Shown: positions 6,656 to 9,140 of the stretch, in pieces
Numbering within the stretch: position 1 is the stretch's first letter
How the letters are laid out: the number at the start of each line of letters is the position of its first letter
Source: Ignavibacteriales bacterium UBA6490
GTDB lineage: Bacteria > Bacteroidota > Ignavibacteria > Ignavibacteriales > Ignavibacteriaceae
Assembly: GCA_002435365.1 (NCBI GenBank)
Contig: DJMM01000034.1
Coordinates: 5,862 to 15,001, forward strand
DNA length: 9,140 nt
Reading direction: 5' to 3'
Position numbers and translations under genes: made by a program
Notes under the pieces: generated by a model
Databases searched by the model: none
What the model was told of the DNA's origin: nothing
Seen by the model: the letters and a program-made list of their open reading frames with translations, nothing else

Positions 6656-7898
6656 CTCCTGTCTGCCCGCCGTAAGGCGTGGCTCTCAGCTGATAGAAAT
6701 ATACTCCGCTTGGTAGATTACCCGCACTAAAATCCACTTCATATCTTCCGGCAGGCTTTTCTTCACTGATCAGTGTTTTTACCTCGTTACTCAACACATC
6801 ATATACTTTTATCTGAACGTGTGATGGTTGAGGAATAGAGTAGACAAAATTGGTTGATGGATTAAAAGGGTTGGGATAATTTTGTTCCAGAGAATACCTA
6901 ATGGATGCATTTACTTCAACTTCAACAACTTTTGAATACTCATATCTGCCATCAAAATCAATCTGTTTAAGTCTGTACCTTACAAATCGTGAATTCAAAC
7001 CGGAAACATCGTCATCAAAGGAATAAACATGGGGGTGAGAACTATTACCTGCACCATTCTTAAATCCAAGGGTGATCCATGGTAAATCCCCCAGCTTTCT
7101 CTGAATTTCAAATCCTTTATTATTTGTTTCAGTTGCCGTAGTCCATTCAAGAAGAACCACTTCATTTGTTAAAGCTGCTGTAAAGGCTGAGATTGCTACC
7201 GGTACTGTTCCTGGAGGCAGAAAATCAGTATAAAATCTGGGCATTAATTGATAACCCCCGACCGGCGGATTGTTGCTTGTAAACTGATAGGCAATTCCCA
7301 TGATATCCTTTGGCCAGACCGGTTCAGGATTGTCATCCACATCCGTAAACCGATTAATTCTCAATTGCAGAGAGTCCGTGCCGTCACCAATATTCACCGT
7401 TGCGTTGAAGCCCGGAGCCGGCCAGGTGCCGGATATCATAGTTAATGAACGGAAAGCAATCAAAGAGCCTTCATACCCTTCAGGATCGGCCAGGTATTGA
7501 GAGATTGTCAGAATTATCGGTTCAGGCAGGGGATTTCCGCTACCCTGCAAAACCCAACTTGAACTGTCCAGTGCTATAATTTCGGTAAGTCCGCTATACT
7601 GTGCAACAGTTCCGGTTATCTGGAGAAGGTCTCCAAGGTTCCAATTGAAGGTTGGCGGGGCCGGCATAAAGACATTAACACCAGCAGTACCGTCGTCTAT
7701 AAAATACTGGTTAACAACATTATGCAGCCTGGGTGTATAAATAACCCCGCTTACTTCGACTGTATCCCCCAGCCGGTCAGGAATAAAATCATTGTTAAGA
7801 TCTTCTATAGCTGTAGATATAGATATTAACTGGGAGTAAGTTTGTGAAAAACAGAGAGTGAGAGTGAGAGTGATAACTAAGGTAAAACTTAATTTCAT
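6618..7898 (-). CDS. Secreted OB-fold-like protein with type IX C-terminal sorting domain
   Basis: The 426-residue product has a signal peptide (hydrophobic 4-17, likely cut after YSQ at 21-23) and GGAGG 5 nt before the ATG. Residues about 45-115 resemble the OB-fold domain of extracellular nuclease-associated proteins of the YhcR type (VEVSGVIYTPR, YFIDDGTAGVNVF, LGDLLQITGTV). Residues about 140-225 may be a second, related unit (VNIGDGTDSLQLRI). A fibronectin-like domain follows at about 232-330 (LLEWTTATETNNKGFEIQR, RYRLKQIDFDGRYEYS), usual just before sorting domains in this phylum. The type IX sorting domain spans about 336-426, from NYPNPFNPST (340-349) through LPSGVYFYQLRA to the terminal MILMK. 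No nuclease catalytic domain is present, so activity cannot be assigned; a binding or structural role at the cell surface is possible. It appears monocistronic, with a promoter near 8019-8047 and a terminator near 6564-6598. Confidence 0.9.
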   Translation of the reverse strand: MKLSFTLVITLTLTLCFSQTYSQLISISTAIEDLNNDFIPDRLGDTVEVSGVIYTPRLHNVVNQYFIDDGTAGVNVFMPAPPTFNWNLGDLLQITGTVAQYSGLTEIIALDSSSWVLQGSGNPLPEPIILTISQYLADPEGYEGSLIAFRSLTMISGTWPAPGFNATVNIGDGTDSLQLRINRFTDVDDNPEPVWPKDIMGIAYQFTSNNPPVGGYQLMPRFYTDFLPPGTVPVAISAFTAALTNEVVLLEWTTATETNNKGFEIQRKLGDLPWITLGFKNGAGNSSHPHVYSFDDDVSGLNSRFVRYRLKQIDFDGRYEYSKVVEVEVNASIRYSLEQNYPNPFNPSTNFVYSIPQPSHVQIKVYDVLSNEVKTLISEEKPAGRYEVDFSAGNLPSGVYFYQLRATPYGGQTGDFVETKKMILMK

Positions 7899-8018
7899 AT
7901 AGACCTCCGTTGATTTGGAAACATTTACAAATATTTCCTCATTTAAGGATAAGGTTTGACAGCTTTATCTGGCGCTGGTAATCAGTCTCTCCTAGAGTTA
8001 AGAGCAATTGTAAATTTA

Positions 8019-8047
8019 ATTTAAAGAAACATTATTATGATTGTCAA
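8019..8047 (-). promoter_or_regulatory. Candidate housekeeping promoter for the 6618-7898 gene
   Basis: The minus strand has TTGACA (8042-8047), a 17-nt spacer and TTAAAT (8019-8024), matching the -35 consensus fully and four of six -10 bases. Transcription would start near 8012 and leave a leader of about 113 nt. The -35 box sits at the edge of repeat copy B; copy A has TTGATT at the equivalent place. Promoters in this phylum may not follow the E. coli pattern exactly, so confidence is moderate. Confidence 0.4.
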
Positions 8048-8250
8048 GAATAATCGGTTGCTGATTGGCAAGTAATAATTAAAAGTTTGTATAATAATGC
8101 ATGTTATGTTTTCGATAGACATACCCGCCTGTTGCATTACTATATATGAAAATAAATCCCAATAAAAAGTCCCTACTAACATTAGCCGATAGGGATTAGA
8201 ATAATTCTCTTTACTTAACTTACTTCATCAGAATAATCTTTTTAGTCATA
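8034..8250. repeat. Intergenic repeat, copy B
   Basis: This is the partner of 6440-6655, in direct orientation about 1.6 kb away, with the core at 8044-8114 differing from copy A at 6 of 71 bases. The hairpin at 8105-8123 (TATGTTT/AGACATA) is retained through a G-U pair, and the TTGC/GCAA hairpin is retained with a shorter stem. The copy sits between the decayed sorting-domain gene end (8220-8387) and the intact secreted-protein gene, just as copy A sits between that gene and the kinase. The simplest origin is tandem duplication of a unit made of a secreted-protein gene plus its downstream spacer. Confidence 0.8.
8159..8198 (-). terminator. Intrinsic terminator-like hairpin after the sorting-domain remnant
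   Basis: On the minus strand AATCCCTA (8190-8197) pairs with TAGGGACT (8168-8175) apart from one mismatch, with CTAA/TTAG available to pair inside the loop, and CTTTTTATTGGG follows. Stem plus T5 is a good rho-independent pattern. It lies about 22 nt past the remnant's stop codon and corresponds in position to the palindrome of copy A. The stem-loop has survived although the gene it served has decayed. Confidence 0.6.
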
Positions 8251-8387
8251 AAAAAACTTACAACTCTGAGCTGATAAAAATATTCTCCGCCCGGAAGATT
8301 CCCCGCATCCCTGGTTAACTCATAAACTCTTATTTGTTTTTCTTCGCTCCCCTGATTTAGGTTTTTATTTGGTTTTATTGCGGATTG
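8220..8387 (-). pseudogene. Remnant of a type IX sorting-domain gene (C-terminal end only)
   Basis: A 55-codon open stretch ends in TAA at 8220-8222 and is bounded upstream by an in-frame stop at 8388-8390; it has no start codon upstream of the conserved part and no ribosome site. Its translation contains SEEKQIRVYELTRDAGNLPG, then GEYFYQLR and TKKIILMK. It aligns with the end of the neighbouring intact protein (SEEKPAGRYEVDFSAGNLPS, then GVYFYQLR and TKKMILMK). A short internal piece between YQLR and TKK is shorter here. The NYPNPFNPST part and everything before it are missing. It is best read as what is left of a paralogue of the 6618-7898 gene after deletion. Confidence 0.8.
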
Positions 8388-8551
8388 TTAATTAAACTTA
8401 AACCAGCTTATTTTTTTTTATTATCATAATTCAAAGAATTTAATATTACAGAGTTTAATTCAACAAAACGCGTAAGTAAAATGAAAGGGTGATTCTGTAT
8501 AATTATAGGTTATATGGCTAAGTGAAAGGTAGAGGAATTTAAGGACCACAA
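8388..8551. other. Intergenic region between gene remnant and DUF2975 gene
   Basis: This AT-rich stretch shows no coding frame. It has a T9 run near 8411-8419, a small palindrome AATTC-AAA-GAATT around 8430-8442, and TATAAT at 8498-8503 within TATAATTATA. The TATAAT is a possible -10 box for the plus-strand gene at 8552, with no recognisable TTGACA at the right distance. AAGGA (8541-8545) is the ribosome site of that gene. The loss of the rest of the sorting-domain gene must have a breakpoint near 8388. Confidence 0.4.
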
Positions 8552-9022
8552 ATGAAAAGAAGCTCAATATTTCTTCAAGTAGTAATCATGCTCATCGGCA
8601 TCTGCGCTTTTGCCTTCATGCTTTGGGAACCTCACATCGAGGGCAGAAATGCACATTCCACGTTCTTTGAGATTTACTTCAAAGACCCATTTCTCGCATA
8701 TGCGTATATAGCATCTATCCCGTTTTTCACGCTACTCTATCAGGCGTTCAAGGTATTGGGATATTCCAGACAGAATAAGGTATTCTCGCAAGACTCCTTA
8801 AAAGCTCTGCGTACGATAAGATATTGTGCAATATCCATCATTGGTTTTGTTGCAGTAGGAGAAATAATAATTATGCTTGGCAATAGTGATGATCGTGCAG
8901 GTGGGGTTTTTATGGGCATTCTCATAACCTTCGGCTCGGTGGTAATTGCCGCTGCAGCAGTGAAGTTTGAACGGATTTTGGAAAAGGCCGTGGTTATAAA
9001 GTCAAACGATTTAACAGTATAA
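8552..9022 (+). CDS. DUF2975 family membrane protein
   Basis: This 156-residue integral membrane protein has four hydrophobic segments: about 7-25, 49-68, 91-110 and 119-137. It matches my memory of the DUF2975 family in several hallmarks: an N-terminal helix ending in a short loop, AYIASIPFFTLLYQAFKVL (52-70), the NKVFSQDSLKALRTIRYCA segment (75-93), and the ending VIKSNDLTV. Length is normal and all segments are present, so it looks intact. AAGGA lies 6 nt before the ATG and supports the start. Function in this family is not established; members often sit just upstream of a small Cro/C1-type helix-turn-helix regulator gene. No such gene follows within the 118 nt left in the window. It is the only plus-strand gene here and faces away from the secreted-protein cluster. 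Confidence 0.85.
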   Translation: MKRSSIFLQVVIMLIGICAFAFMLWEPHIEGRNAHSTFFEIYFKDPFLAYAYIASIPFFTLLYQAFKVLGYSRQNKVFSQDSLKALRTIRYCAISIIGFVAVGEIIIMLGNSDDRAGGVFMGILITFGSVVIAAAAVKFERILEKAVVIKSNDLTV

Positions 9023-9027
9023 GAATA

Positions 9028-9059
9028 CTGATAAATTGAGTAATGAAGAATTTATTCAG
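9028..9059. other. AT-rich imperfect stem-loop after the DUF2975 gene
   Basis: CTGATAAATT (9028-9037) pairs with AATTTATTCAG (9049-9059) with one bulged T and an 11-nt loop, starting 6 nt after the stop codon. What follows on the plus strand is A-rich rather than T-rich, so a classical terminator is not supported. It could stabilise the transcript end or be chance in AT-rich DNA. The rest of 9060-9140 holds no gene I can support. Confidence 0.3.
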
Positions 9060-9140
9060 CTAAAAAATAATCTGCCCCTCATACTGATACCAATGCATAA
9101 GCAGTTAAATCTATTAACAGTGTACTCTTTTATAAAGGTT

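Noticed and set aside
7248..7500. Short plus-strand frames opposite the OB-fold secreted-protein gene
   Set aside because: They are antisense shadows of a complete gene with signal peptide, domains and sorting signal.
8740..8925. Minus-strand frame inside the DUF2975 gene
   Set aside because: It is antisense to an intact, recognisable membrane protein and has no supporting start signal.
9014..9140. Open plus-strand frame running off the right edge (TTG at 9036 or ATG at about 9094 as possible starts)
   Set aside because: About 40 open codons in AT-rich DNA can occur by chance. Neither possible start has a ribosome site and the translation shows no known motif. Sequence beyond the window would decide.

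Overview
The window looks like chromosomal DNA from a member of the Ignavibacteriota or a related lineage of the Bacteroidota/Chlorobiota (FCB) group. The best clue is two secreted proteins with C-terminal sorting domains of the type IX (Por) secretion system, in the form common in Ignavibacteria (NYPNPFNPST near the domain start, MILMK at the very end). The DNA is AT-rich. No rRNA, tRNA, CRISPR array, integrase or insertion sequence is visible.

Layout. Positions 1-1700 (minus) hold most of a secreted six-blade kelch protein whose C-terminus runs off the left edge. This long frame has no stop inside the window. Positions 1791-2435 (minus) encode an unrecognised lipoprotein. Positions 2626-4152 (minus) encode a GAF/AAA+/Fis-type sigma-54 activator. 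Positions 4155-6380 (minus) encode a Hanks-type Ser/Thr protein kinase fused to a TolB-like domain and a TPR tail. Positions 6618-7898 (minus) encode a secreted protein with OB-fold-like domains, a fibronectin-like domain and a sorting domain. Positions 8220-8387 (minus) are the decayed end of another sorting-domain gene. Positions 8552-9022 (plus) encode a DUF2975 membrane protein.

How the parts may work together. Kinase and activator are separated by only 2 nt, with no visible Shine-Dalgarno for the activator, so they are almost certainly one translationally coupled operon. The activator has no receiver domain, so the adjacent kinase is its obvious candidate partner; that is inference. Just beyond the activator, upstream of the lipoprotein gene, lies a sequence close to the -24/-12 sigma-54 consensus (GG-N10-GT). 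This suggests a local circuit: kinase, then sigma-54 activator, then envelope lipoprotein, and possibly the kelch protein behind it.

The other notable structure is a duplicated intergenic block: 6451-6521 and 8044-8114 differ at only 6 of 71 aligned bases. Each copy lies downstream of a sorting-domain gene end and contains small hairpins, and each is preceded (in transcription order) by a terminator-like stem-loop. The noncoding block is better conserved than the coding ends beside it, so it may be more than the scar of a tandem gene duplication.
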